Made by a program: the position numbers and the translations under genes
Notes under the pieces: model-generated
Seen by the model: the letters and a program-made list of their open reading frames with translations, nothing else
Database searches by the model: none
What the model was told of the DNA's origin: nothing
In this document: positions 10,781 to 22,227 of the stretch, in pieces
How the letters are laid out: every line of letters begins with the position of its first letter
Position numbering within the stretch: the stretch's first letter is position 1
From: Rattus norvegicus
Lineage: Eukaryota; Chordata; Mammalia; Rodentia; Muridae
Assembly: GCF_036323735.1 (NCBI RefSeq)
Contig: NC_086023.1
Coordinates: forward strand, 19,079,001 to 19,143,000
Length of the DNA stretch: 64,000 nucleotides
Direction: 5' to 3'

Positions 10781-11654
10781 TGACCCGTCCAGTGGGTCCA
10801 GTTATTCAGGGTCCCGAAGAGGCTTTCTACCTGTGGGTCAATGGGGGTGAAGAGAAGAAGGAGACCAAGCAAAGTTCTGTTGTCAAGGTCTCGTTTATTG
10901 GGGTGAGCGTTACAGCTTTTAAGGCTTTCAGGTAGGGGGAGTGACCTTTGTGAAACACAAAGGAAGGAGGGACGAGGGTACTCTGATAGCAGGAGGTGAA
11001 GAGGTCATGAGGTGGAGACATCGGGTGTTTGCTCAGGAGACATCTGGTATTTGCTCAGGCTGAAGCATTCTGTGATTGTTATCTTCTTGTGCTGTAAATT
11101 CATGGGAGAGGATTTTGTCCAACAATCTCAAGACTTTATGGCAGTCATCTTAGGGGTGAGTATCTGTGGCCATACAGCCCAGAGTCACTTTGAGCCATAC
11201 AGTCAAAAAGTGGCCAGGCCTGTCCCGCGCTACGTCTCGCCAGCAGGAACGACGCGGCACACACAGGATCCTACTACAGAAAAGCTTTAATGCGTCTTGA
11301 GAGGGAGAGCATAAGCTTACAATGCGGAGACGGAGAGTGAGGAATAACCGTCCCTTATATAGGAAACTATCCTCGCCTAGGACGTGTCACTCTCTGACTG
11401 GTCGCTGCCAATTATGCCAGATGACGTACCAAAACGTACGTGTCCCTTTGAGTAGGGACGTTACCAGGCGCCTGCGTATTGCCCTTTTTACTAGGTGCGT
11501 TCTGCCGGATGCCGGTGCCATCTTGTAATGGAGTTTGTGAGGACAGCTCCTCACATATGTGAGGACAGCTCCTCGGACAGCTCCTCACATCTCTGTGAGG
11601 ACAGCTCCTCGGACAGCTCCTCACACAGGCCCAAATCCAATACGGCCCCCTACA
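10781..11654 (-). mobile_element. Compound ERVK LTR (874 bp) inside an L1
   Basis: The insert starts tgacccgtcc and ends cccctaca, and is flanked by identical 6-bp copies of attagc (10,775-10,780 and 11,655-11,660) that rejoin the L1 sequence perfectly. On the minus strand it contains two LTR-like units. The first (11,654 to 11,221) has a TATA box at 11,354-11,361 and a polyadenylation-like attaaa at 11,287-11,292. The second has aataaa at 10,894-10,899 and a different 3' end. One target duplication around two unlike LTR ends implies either one unusual long LTR or recombination between two related elements. Family is ERVK by the 6-bp duplication; exact subfamily unknown. Confidence 0.7.
11534..11625. 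repeat. Short tandem and inverted repeats in the LTR U3
   Basis: The core gaggacagctcctc occurs four times or more with spacers, and part of it is nearly its own reverse complement. It sits in the presumed U3 part of the minus-strand LTR, where repeated enhancer elements are common. Confidence 0.8.
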
Positions 11655-13237
11655 ATTAGCCCTCTATCAGATGCAGGATTGGTAAAAATATTTTCTCAAT
11701 ATGTTGGTTGCCATTTTGTTCTAATGACTGTGTCCTTTGCCTTACAAAAGTTTTGCAGTTATATGAGGTCCCATTTGTCAATTCTTGATCTTAGGGCATA
11801 ACCCATTGGTGTTCTGTTCAGGAAATTTTCCTCAATGTCCATATGTTTGAGGATCTTCCCTACTTTTTCTTCTATTAGTTTGAATGTATCTGGTTTGATG
11901 TGGAGGTCTTTGATCCACTTCGACTTAAGCTTTGTACGGGTATTAAGAATAGATCGATTTGCATTCTTCTACATTCTGACCTCCAGTTGAACCAGCACCA
12001 TTTGTTGAAAATGCTATCTCTTTTCCACTGGATGGTTTTAGATTCTTTGTCAAAGATCAAGTGACCATAGGTGTGTGGGTTCATTTCTGGGTCTTCAATT
12101 CTATTCCATTGATCTAACTGCCTATCTCTGTACTAATACCATACAGTTTTTATCACTATTGCTCTGTAATATAGCTTTAGGTGAGGCACGGTGATTCCCC
12201 CAGAAGTTCTTTTATTGTTAAGGATAGTCTTTGCTATCCTGTGTTTTTTGTTATTCCAAATGATTTTGCAAATTGCTCTTTCTAACTCTATGAAGAATTG
12301 AGTTGGAATTTTGATGGGGATTGCATTGAATCTGTTGGTTGCTTTTGGCAAAATGGCCATTTTTATTATATTAATCCTGCTAATCCAGGAGCATGGGAGA
12401 TCTTTTCATCTTCTAAGATCTTTTTCAATTTCTTTCTTCAGAGCCGTGAAGTTCTTGTTCTACAGATCTTTCATTTGCTTGGTTAGAGTCACACTTAGGT
12501 ATTTTATGTTATTTGTGACTCTCATGAAGGGTGTCATTCCCCTAAATTCTTTCTCAGCCTGTTTATCCTTTGAGTAGAGGGAGGCTACTGATTTATTTGA
12601 GTTAATTTTATGCCCAGCCACTTTGCTGAAGTTTTTTATCAGGAATTTTTGGGGTCACTTAAGTATACTATCATATCATCTGTAAATAGTGATATTTTGA
12701 CTTCTTCCTTTCCAATTTCTATCCCTTTGACCTCTTTTTGTTGTCTGGTTGCTCTAGCTATGCCTTCAAGTACTATATTGAATAAGTAGAGAGAGTGGGC
12801 AACTTGTCTAGGTCCTGATTTTAGTGGAATTGCTTCAAGTTTCTCTCCATTTAGTTTGATGTTGGCTACTGGTTTGCTGTATATGGCTTTTACTATGTTT
12901 AGGAACAGGCCTTGAATTCCTAATCTTACAAGACTTTTAACATGAATGGGTGTTGAATTTCATCAAATGCTTTCTCAACATCTAATGAGACGACCATGTA
13001 TTTTTTTTCTTGGAGTTTGTTTATATAGTGCTACTTTGATGAATTTCTGTATATTGAACCATCTCTGCATCCCTAGAATGAAGCCTACTTGCAGATCCTT
13101 TCTTCATATCTATTCTGTTAGTCTGGGTCTTTTTATTGGAGTTTAGATGCCTTTTGAGAGATATCAATTATGAATAACTTTTGATTTCTGTTATCTTGTT
13201 GATAGTGGTGGTGTTGGGGTAGAATGCATTTGTGTCT

Positions 13238-13238
13238 G

Positions 13239-13310
<72 letters not shown>

Positions 13311-13312
13311 TT
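13238..13312. repeat. (TC)n(TG)n compound microsatellite
   Basis: A TC run with one interruption passes into a TG run of about ten units. It lies within minus-sense L1 sequence. Confidence 0.95.
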
Positions 13313-13470
13313 TCTTTTGATTTTGTCAATCTGAGAATATTCATTCCTTATGTTTTTATGGTTACATTTTACAGGTTTAGGGTAAAGTGTTTCCTCTAGC
13401 ACTTTTAGCTGAATTTGTAGATATGTATTGCTTAATTTGGCTTCATCATGACATGGCTTATTTTCTCCAT

Positions 13471-13800
13471 ATTATGATTAAAAGTTTTGCTGGGTATATT
13501 AATCTGGGCTGGCATCTGTAGTCTCTTGGAGTCTGTAACACATCTGCCCAAGCCCTTCTGGCTTTTAAAGTCTCCACTGAGAAGTCAGGTATAATTCTAA
13601 TAGGTTTGCCTTTGTATGTTACTTGGTCTTTTTCCCCTAAAGCTTTTAATATCCTTTCTTGTTCTGTATGTTTTGTGTTTTGATTATTATGTGTTCAGGG
13701 GAATTTTTTTCTGGTCTAATCTATTTGGTGTTCTGTATGCTTATTGTAATTTTCTAGGATTCTCCTTCATTAGCTAAGGAATGTTTTTCTATAAATTTTT
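13471..13800 (-). repeat. L1 ORF1 C-terminal region fragment
   Basis: The plus strand reads gttttgctgggtatattaat and later ttgcctttgtatgttacttg. These are the complement of the conserved L1 ORF1 C-terminal coding region, equivalent to the RLLYPAK and VTYKG positions seen intact at 53,380-53,520. Stops interrupt the frame. Confidence 0.6.
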
Positions 13801-14690
13801 AATTTATTCTTTTCTCATAAAATACATCTCAACCACAACCTCCTCTTTCTCCCCTCCTCCAAGTCCCTAGCACTTCCCTTCTCCCCAGATCCACTACTCC
13901 TATCTTCAGAGTAAAGCAAGCCTCCCACTGATTGCAGCTGAACTCAGTATAACAAGATGTGAGAAGACTAGGTATATACCAGCATATCCAATCTGGATGA
14001 GGCAACACAATAGGAAGGAAAAGTCCCAGAAGCAGACAAAAGAGTCCTATTGTTAGGAGTCCAACAAAAACCCCAAGCTAAAGAACCACAGCATGTATGG
14101 ACAAGGTCAGATGCAGCCCCAATCAAGCTTCATGGTTGTCACTTCAGTCTCTGTGAACCACTATGAGCCCTGCTTAGTTGAGTCTGTGAGCCATGTTCCC
14201 TTGCTGTCCTCAACTCTTTTAGCTCCTACAATCCTTCATCTGTGACTCTCTGTATCTGCTCCCATCAGCTACTGAAGGAAGCCTCTTTGATGATGATTGG
14301 TCTAGGCACCAATCCTGTGAGTATAACAGAATATAACAGTATAACAGGAATCCTTTCATTGACTTTTTTTGTCAGTCTTGTTTGGTTCTACCCTAGGTCT
14401 CTAATCCATTCAGCTCCCAGATCCTGGCCATCAAGGCAGTATTGTACTTTGGCTCAATTTCTTTGACTTTGGCTCAATTTCTTTGTGCAGGCCTTAGGTG
14501 GAACCAGTCATTAGTTGGCCACTCCCACAAACTGTGAGACACCTTGCACCAGTGCATCTTGCAGGCAGAGCAGGATGTGATTCATAGATTTTGTGGCTGA
14601 GTTGGTGTCCCAGTCCCACCAGTGGGAACCTAGCCTGGTTACAAAAGATGGGTGGTTCAGGATCCATATCTTCCATTACTAGGAGTCCTC
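13801..14690 (-). repeat. Old Lx-type L1 3' UTR
   Basis: The segment carries characteristic words of the old rodent L1 (Lx) 3' UTR in reverse orientation. Examples are cactatgagccctgcttagt, ctgctcccatcagctactg and ggcaccaatcctgtgagtat. No coding potential. It directly follows L1 ORF1-like sequence, so this region is a mosaic of L1 pieces. Confidence 0.55.
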
Positions 14691-15420
14691 AATAAGGTTA
14701 ACTTCATAGGTTCTAAGAATTTTCCACTGCATTAGGTTTCCATATTGCAGGAGTTTTCTGTTGGGGTTGTAGGCCAAGCTTTGGAGCCCAAGAGAGGAGA
14801 TGCGTTTGGGGACTTCTAGGGTTCTTAGTACCAACAGGGCCTATGGTAGAGTTGGAGTCTTCTGCCAGTGTTGTGGGACTAGATATGGAGCCCAGGGGAG
14901 GGGCATTATGTTCTTAGGCTAGCATCTAGGCCTCTAGGTTCATGGTGATTATATGTCTAGGTGTCAATTTCTGAGCTTGTCTTTTTTTTTTTTTTTTTTT
15001 TTTTTTGAAGGATTTTTTTTGTTGGTTTCTGTTTCCTTTCCTGTATTCTGGCTTATATGGCCTGAAGTTGAGCAGATACTCTCCACTGGCCTTGGGGTCT
15101 GCTCTTATAAAGCATAGGGTCTCTGCCCAAGTAGTAGGGGGCAGGAGTTCTGGTGGGCTGCTTGGCTTCTGTTCCAGCAGGAAGTCTCCACCCAGGCTAG
15201 AGGTTGAAGTACTGGTGGCTTTGTGACTTGTCATCCAGCAGGGAGTGTCCTTCCAAGTTTGTGGCTGGAGTATGGCCGTGAGAAGGGGATTGGGGGGAGA
15301 GGGGAAGGATAAAGTGGGCAGCTTAACTGGTCTTCTATCAGGTGTGGCCTGTGATTTGACAAGGAATATCTGCCAAGGAAGCAGAAAAGATAGGGTGTCC
15401 ATAGTTGGCATACCCATCTG
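14691..15420. repeat. Unassigned, possibly L1 untranslated sequence, with poly-T run
   Basis: T-run of 25 at 14,982-15,006, with text that vaguely resembles L1 untranslated regions on the minus strand. A 163-codon minus frame (14,926-15,417) contains a lysine run encoded by the poly-T and has no recognisable domain; I do not regard it as a gene. Confidence 0.35.
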
Positions 15421-17999
15421 ACCTCAGCAACTCCTACTTATTCCCCGTTTAATTTGCTGTAATGGATTCCAAATTTCTCCCATGTACATGTCCTTCACAT
15501 AACCTTCATAAAGTTTTTGTCTAATTTTCTATGTATTGGTTCATTTTAAGTACTTAAACAACCTGGTCACCTGTCAAACTCATGGCCAACTAAATTTGTC
15601 TTCTGGTACAAAGCTTTAGTTAGAGAAGGTCCCATGATCTGATGAGGAACATGATGACCTCAGTTAATAATAGAGTATCACATATTTCAAGATTTCTAAA
15701 AGAGAATATTTTACACATTTTACTGAAAAAGCAGTGCAAAGGTGAGAGCTACTGTAGGGAAAAGGCAGAAGTGCTAAGAGCTGCTTTTCTTCTAATACGA
15801 GCATCCCATTCCCTTGCTGCTAGAGAAGAATGCTTCTGCTTATCTTCAGTGTGCTTGGCTGTAACCGTCAAACTATTAAAGAAGCAAGAGTATTGTGAGT
15901 ATATTTTTATTAATTATAGTTAATTAATAAAACTGCATTTTTATTAATTATAGTTATCTGGAATTGGTTGACTACCCTTTATAAGACCCACTAATAACTA
16001 TATTCTAAGCATGCACAAGCAGTACACTGCAAGCTATCATGCCTGTTTAGCTGTGCCAGCAACCCCACAGCAGTATTCAAAATGTCTTATATATGTTCAC
16101 TTCCTTTCTTCATACTGATGCTATCTCTAGCAAACCGGAAATTCTAAGTCTCACCTTTGTCTGATCTCACCTTTGTCTGGTTCATTGGTCCTTTCCTGGG
16201 GGAGAACACCTTCTTCCACCTCCTACTTTCCCAATGATCACTGTAACCCCCATTACCTGCTTTCTGAGTTTGAGAACAAGTCTACACTCTTGCTCTGATT
16301 CACCTTGTTTCGCAGAATCCCATCTAGTTCACCAAGATAGCTTATATGCCTTGGCTTTACTTATAACTCCTTCATTGCAAAGGGGTTCAGTATTCTAAGA
16401 TGCATTGTTCCAGCCTCCATTGATGAGAAGCCCCAGACCCTGGGAAGCACTGACAAAGGCCAACATATGAGATCCAGAGAAATAAATGTAACAAGAAAAG
16501 TATGGACACCTTTGTTCATAGCCTTCTTAGGCAGTGAAGCACTCTGCTTTACCTGCCTACTGTGATACAGTTTCCAAGTAGTTAAACCAGAGCAAGTTTG
16601 TTTCCTGAAGTTCCTATCAGAGAATGATCCTGCTGTTCATTAAAAAATAAAAACAGAACAGAACAAAACGAAACCAATGTCTTTTGGTTTTTCTTAATCC
16701 ATGCTTTCCACAGGCCCCTGGAAATCTACCACCAGGGAAATAAATACTCGGTGTTGTTTCCTGAGTGGGTTGCACACAGATCTTCAGGAAGCCTTACAGC
16801 ACATCTTTACTGTTACTGGGGAATCAAGGTTCCTTTTTTGTGAATTCTTAGTTTTGCTAATAGAATAAAATAAAAACAGAGGAAGCTTGAGGTCCCCAGA
16901 GAAAAATAACAGAGTAAGCAAGTTGTAAATCTCAGCAGCTTCTGGGAGGAGAGACAGATAAAAGGAAGAGCAATAATCATGCTTTTTGAGTCCAAGAAAG
17001 GACACAAATTCAGGAAAGGAGGTTGGCAAGCAGCTTCATTGGGGAAGAAAGGAGAAATTTCAGAGAAGAGGGAAATATCTAAAGCCCCAAGATTAGCATG
17101 ATTAGATTTGGGCCTGTATCCATAGAGGAAACAAAAAGAAAAATGATAAACAGTTACTAATTTTGAGTTAGAAGTCAGAAAAATAGTCAGCTCTACCAGT
17201 GAAGATCTTCAAGCAACTGTGAGGGAAAGGCTTCTAGAAACTATAAACGCATTGTCTCACTGAGGAGATTGTTCTATCTCCCATCTCCTTAGCATAAATT
17301 CAGGATGAGAAGCTTTCCTTCTAGGTGGTCTCCTGACCATGTGACTGACAAGCCTAGCTGGACTAATATCCAGGGACAGGACAATAATATGTACTGTTTT
17401 AGACCCTTTAGAAAAATCCTTCTAATGTTCACTCAGTCAGGTCAGTGACAAAATGTAGATTCTATTGTTTTGACCAGAAGAAAGTAGCTTTCTCTTAATG
17501 GGTCTAAACAAAGCCCCCAAATCTCCACCTTTTTATATGGTGTTTTAAATCTAATAAAGGACAAAACTGATAATGAGGTAAGGTTCTATTCTCAATGAAC
17601 TCCAATCCTGCTAATGCCTTGGTCATTAGCCAATATAGACCAACGACAGTGACAGAAGTCATAGGGATTGCACTTTTGTACTTATATGTTAGTAAAATTA
17701 TTAAATTATTTTGCCCAAGAAGTTAAGTGAGACTGAAGCTTACTGGGAGAAAGTAGGACATAGAGATCTAGAGGCAAAACATAGCAAATGAGTCAGAGCT
17801 GAGAATTCTGAGCCGTTAGGCACTGGCATCCCCTTTATCATCAGAGGGAGTAAAGAGCTGGTCTCCAGCAGAGCTTTCCACAGCAATTTATTACCAAGCA
17901 TACACGTAAGGCAGCCCACAGCTCTGTACAGTGACATGCAATGTGGCCTCAGCGGCAGCCTCTGGACAATGTTGAAACATATAGAGAGACCATTTTGTT
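15421..17999. other. No gene or repeat recognised (about 2.6 kb)
   Basis: This is the longest stretch in the left half that looks like single-copy DNA. Open frames are short (up to 93 codons) and featureless. At 15,905-15,957 the block tttttattaattatagtta is locally duplicated with an inverted ttaattaat core, a small AT-rich repeat. Confidence 0.45.
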
Positions 18000-18490
18000 A
18001 GCTTTCTATTCACAACAAATAACTGAGATAATCAAGTTGTGAAGAGGAAATTTTTATTTGGCTTAATAATTTCTAAGGGTTCAGCCAATTGTATGGCCCA
18101 ATTTATTTAGGCTCTGCGGTAAAGCAGCACATTGTGGAAGGCCAACCATGGCAGAACAAAGGCACTCTCCTCATGGCTGGAACACAAAAAGAAGAGGAAG
18201 AAGTGAGCAGTACATGCCTCATAGTCCTCTCCAAGGACTCATAAACATTGACCAAATACTTTCCACAAGGTCCCACCTCTTACAGGTGCCACAGATTCCT
18301 ACTAGCAACACTCTTGGGTGGCAGTGGACCATTCCAGGAAACTTGGTAGGGTTGAGTGGGTTCAGAGACCAATCTAAGGAGGGTAGTCAACTCCCTGCTC
18401 CCTATCAGATTTCTGGCCTGAAACATGTGACCATATTCCCCTCATAATGATGTAACCAATGGTCACATAGATCAGAACAGAGTTTTCTAT
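18000..18490 (+). repeat. Probable old interspersed repeat, family unassigned
   Basis: The order (gtgaagaggaaatttttatttggctt, then gcggtaaagcagcacattgtgg, then caaggtcccacctcttacag) gives a strong impression of a dispersed mammalian repeat, but I cannot name the family with confidence. No coding content. Confidence 0.3.
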
Positions 18491-18499
18491 GCTAATAAG

Positions 18500-18745
18500 G
18501 TATCTAAATGGGCCCTGAGGGTTAAGCTAATAAGCTTCCGTGCCTGGACATTCTTTCCTGCAAAATGTATTTAATCTCCTGTCTACCCTGAGGACATGGT
18601 ATGCGCTTCCCATTTTCTACAATGAACAATCAATAAACAGTTTGGAACCAACGACTGTCTCCCTCATCAAGAACCACCACGAAGAGCATAGAGAAAGCCT
18701 TCGTCTACAGAGCCTTGACACCTAAGTTACCCGCAGTGCTCCCAG
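18500..18745 (+). repeat. LTR-like fragment with polyadenylation signal
   Basis: A signal aataaa lies at 18,632-18,637, preceded by tgtatttaatctcc and followed by a U5-like stretch (aaccaacgactgtctcc). The arrangement resembles the R-U5 part of a plus-sense LTR. Boundaries and partner LTR were not found. Confidence 0.35.
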
Positions 18746-18769
18746 ACTTGCTGCTGCTGAGTTAAACCA

Positions 18770-19060
18770 GAGCTCCCTATTCTCCTGGCCCAGGGCTTGT
18801 AATCCTCAGCCCCTGGGCTCCCTCCTTTTGAATTCCCTGTGATATACAGTGGCATCTGGATGTCCAGGAGTTTGCGAACCCTCAGCCCCAGGCTCTTCCT
18901 CACAGACCCATATGCTCCCCACTCCCTTTTAGTCTCATCACCCTCAGCCTGCAGTCCCCTCTGTTCCCATTCTGTACTCTTCCTCAAGATTTCCAGTGGC
19001 GTCTGGATGTCTGGGAGTCTGTGAACCCCAGCTTCAGCCTTAGCCTGTGTTATTTGCCAC
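18770..19060 (+). repeat. Two-copy imperfect tandem repeat, period 147 bp
   Basis: The words cagtggcatctggatgtc (from 18,847) and cagtggcgtctggatgtc (from 18,994) start similar blocks, each continuing with a ggagt(t/c)tg(c/t)gaaccc segment. Only about 65-70 bases of each block align well. Confidence 0.55.
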
Positions 19061-19234
19061 TTGGGCTGAGATCCTCAAGGCCTGGTTGAATTCTCCCATC
19101 CCCTAAGTGGCACTTCCCACAAGCCCAACTCCCAATGACAGCATAGGGTAAATGCAGTCTAATGTCTCCCATTTTACCTGCCCAAGGTGGTATTGTGGGG
19201 TCACACACCCTGAGGATTGTTTACCACTGTGGTG

Positions 19235-19532
19235 GTTTAAGTATGCTTGGCCTATAGAGAGTGACACTATTAGGAGGTATGGCCTTGTTGGAGGAAGTGA
19301 GTCACTGTGGGGTGGGCTTTGAGGTCATATGGTTAAGTTCCACCCAGTGGCTGCCCTCGGATCAGATGTAGAACTTCTCCAGCACCATGTCTGCCATGCT
19401 TCCTTCCATGATAATAACAGAGACTGAACCTCTGAAACTGTAAGTCAGCCCCAATTAAATATTTACCTTTATAAGAGTTGCCGTGGTCATGGTATCTCTT
19501 CACAGCAATGGAAAACCAACTAAGACCACATA
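19235..19532 (+). repeat. URR1-like rodent repeat, copy 1
   Basis: Begins gtggtggtttaagtatgc, passes tatggccttgttggaggaag and ends gaaaaccaactaagaccaca. The same layout recurs at 20,092-20,455, so the two are copies of one family. I recall this as the rodent URR1-type nonautonomous DNA transposon, but the name should be treated as tentative. Confidence 0.5.
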
Positions 19533-19787
19533 GGCTTTTGAGAGAACATTCTTGTAGCACCAATTAAAGAAATACTTCACTCCCCAAAGGTACAGCTCAC
19601 ATGTAGCCAATGCCAATGATTCCCTTCAGAGATATATTGTTCAACATTCTTTTGTAGTCGATACAAATAACTGTTCAGGACTTTTGCAGTGTGTCCAATT
19701 ATAAACTAACAACAACTTCAACATGCTTTAGTGACTAGGAAAAATAGCTACAGTTGTGAAGGGTTGTTTTTATTATTAAATACAACT

Positions 19788-19945
19788 GTCAAGATGGCTC
19801 AGCAGATAAAGGCTCTTGACTCTAATCCTGATCCCCCAGGTTCACATGGCAGAAGAGAACACATTTCCATAGTTGTCCTCTGACTTCTACACATGCGCTG
19901 CAGCATGCACAAACCCACACTAATAATAATAATTGTTATTTTATT
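19788..19945 (+). repeat. B4-like SINE (RSINE type)
   Basis: Shows caagatggctcagcagataa (tRNA-like head), ttcacatggcagaagagaac, ctctgacttctacacatgc, then a TAA-rich tail. This is the usual order of B4/RSINE elements. Confidence 0.6.
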
Positions 19946-20091
19946 ATTATTAATTTAAAAATGTTTTAAATATGTATATATTAGGATTATAAGACTATTG
20001 CATCATTTTCATCTTCTTTTCCTTACTCCAAACCCTCCTTGTACCCTTACTCCCTCTCTTTCAAATTCATGACCTCTCCTTCTTTGATTAC

Positions 20092-20455
20092 TGTGGTGAT
20101 TTGAATGAGAATGGTCCTGATAGACATATATTTGAATGCTGGCCCCAAGGTTGGTAGAACTGTTTGGGAAGAGTTAAGAGGTGTGGCCTTATTGGAGGAG
20201 GTATGTCACTGGAGGTGAGTTTTGAGATTTCAAAAGCCCATGCCCTTCCTAGTAAGTTCTCTCTGCTTCAAAATTATTAATAAAGATATAAACTCTCACT
20301 TAATGCTTCAGAACCATGCCTGCTGGCCTTCCAACATGCTCCTGGCCATGATAGTCATGGATTTATCCTCCAAACTGTAAGCTCCCAATAGACCTATTTG
20401 TTGCCTTGGTCATAACGTCTTATCAGGCATTATCAGTAGAAAAGTAACTAAGATA
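20092..20455 (+). repeat. URR1-like rodent repeat, copy 2
   Basis: Starts ctgtggtgatttgaatgaga, includes gaggtgtggccttattggag and ends agaaaagtaactaagataat. More complete than copy 1 and colinear with it. A partial third copy of the family's 3' half lies inside the inverted duplication (25,290-25,382 and 39,393-39,485). Confidence 0.5.
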
Positions 20456-22227
20456 ATTGTTATTATTGTTGTTGATGTGGTGGTGATGTGTGTTTAAAAT
20501 AAACATAAGCTGCTCATTTGTATGTATGTGCTTTCATAACTGACCATTGATACTGAAAAATGAATCGGTGTACTCGGCCCTGAGGAAGACCACCTCTTCT
20601 GCTCTTAGCATTCCTTAGTTGCCTGTAGTTCTTTGCATAGTATTGAGGCCTCCTGAGCTTTTTCCCTATTAAGTTTCAGATGGCTCCTGGTGTCAGTCTT
20701 ATTCAGCTCACATTTTGGCAGTCATGTTGGTGAGGCTTTATAGGTGGAACTTCTCATGTTACTAGGAGACACAATCTCACAGAAAACTCCCTGATCCTCT
20801 GGATCTTACAATCTTTCAACCCTTTCTTCTGCAATATTCAACCAAGCCTTAGGTTCTGGGGTAGTTATATAGATATGGCCATTGTGACTGATCTTGTTTT
20901 TCTGAAGTGGAAACTTCTAGTTTCTTTGGAAAGTTAGTTATGTCAAATGATGTTTTGCTGGGGCACCTAGGCGAAAGGATGTCTTGCTAAGGCAGACAGG
21001 GGAAAGAATGTTTTCTTGAAGCAGACTCAGGTGAAAGAATTTTGATATAGCAAACATGTGAAAGTATCCCTGATGGCATGTAACTATGGGAGACAAGAAC
21101 TGAAGTACTAAGCATTGATTTGGTTTGTTCTGCCTCACTGTTCTTTGCTAACAATGTGGTTTGCCTTACATAGTATTATTGGCTCAACTGTGATAACACC
21201 AACATTGAGAAAAAAACTTGACAAAGAACTTCCTGTGAGGTTCATGTGGCAGCTTGTCACTTCCTTAGCCTCTGCTGAATGGCAAGCCTTGTGATTTCTT
21301 CAAAATTGATCTATAGCTGCCAATTTGTGCCTGATGTCAGCTTGCTAAAAGGACTGGACTGTAGCTGCTGGTTCATGTGTGGTGTCTGTCTGCCCAGAGG
21401 ACTGGTATACAGCTACTGTTTCTAATTTGGTGTTCACTATGGAACTAAACTGCTGAGAAAGAAAATTGAACTCTTGCTGAACAGGTCCACATCTCCCATA
21501 TCCTAATAACTTTTCTCTTCCACTACCTTTGCTGGGTGGTGGGCTAGAGGAGAGGTTGAACACTTATTAAAAGTAGGTTGCAAAAAATTTGTGCCTACAG
21601 CTACCATTATCTTTAACGGTCTCTATAGAAAGAGAAATTTTCTTCATGAAGGGTGAGGACTACATCTACAGGTGGACAAAGACAGATATTTAGAATAGTT
21701 AGGAATTATGCTGGTTAGTAAAGTAATGGTTGTGGCTTCTCCAAGAACTATGGTTTTGCCTGCCAAAGTTTTTTTTTTTATGTTTATTTTGTTTTGGACT
21801 TTGGGTGTTTTGTTTTGTTTTGTTTTTTGTTTCTGTTTTGTTTTGTTTTCAGCAAGTTGAATCCCATGAACAGGTTCACATTTACTGTAGTGCAGTATTT
21901 CTTTTGTTGTGGCTTCTTTTTTCCTTTGGCTAAATTCTTATTAAATGCTGCCTTCCTGGGCCAGTAAATGAGATTAAAAATAAAAACCAGCCTTTGTGAT
22001 TTAAGTGCATACATCACACTGGAAATATTCAGGACAATTTAGAGAAGAAAAGGCTAGAAGGAAAGAGTATGAAACACTAGAGAGCTTCAGTAGTCTGCAT
22101 CAGTTCCCATGTTCCCACAGTGACTGTCAGTAACATTCAGTGTATCCAATGCTTTCCCAGAGAATGAGAGAGGCTAATATTAACTCTTAGCACCAAGCTA
22201 ATCCTGAGAAGAACTTAATGTAATCCT
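20456..22227. other. No gene recognised; G/T-rich simple sequence inside
   Basis: About 1.8 kb without a supported gene. A TTTTG-rich simple repeat at 21,773-21,850 accounts for the Phe-rich open frame there. The 20,930-21,400 section repeats words such as gctaaggcagacagg and has an LTR-like feel, but I could not define borders. Confidence 0.4.

Larger units (their letters stand above)
9323..13470 (-). mobile_element. Minus-sense L1, interrupted by a compound LTR
   Basis: Reading the minus strand from right to left gives ORF2 reverse transcriptase (11,661-13,140), ORF2 C-terminal region (about 10,100-10,777) and a pyrimidine-rich 3' UTR (9,392-10,050 on the plus strand). Translated fragments such as [19 protein letters not shown] and the Cys-rich C-terminal segment are diagnostic of L1 ORF2. 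A (TC)n tract lies at 9,339-9,389 and a (TC)n(TG)n tract at 13,238-13,312. Multiple stops and frameshifts make it inactive. An LTR element with its own 6-bp duplication splits it at 10,781-11,654. Confidence 0.85.

Noticed and set aside
11221..11654. Separate LTR with its own target duplication
   Set aside because: Although it begins tgtcccgcgc and ends ccctaca, the left flank aggcc does not repeat on the right; only the outer 10,781-11,654 borders have matching 6-bp flanks.
14926..15417. 163-codon minus frame
   Set aside because: Contains a lysine run read from poly-T and no domain; looks like retroelement-derived noncoding sequence.
15642..15923. 93-codon plus frame in the unassigned region
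   Set aside because: No domain, no splice or promoter context, and the length is compatible with chance.
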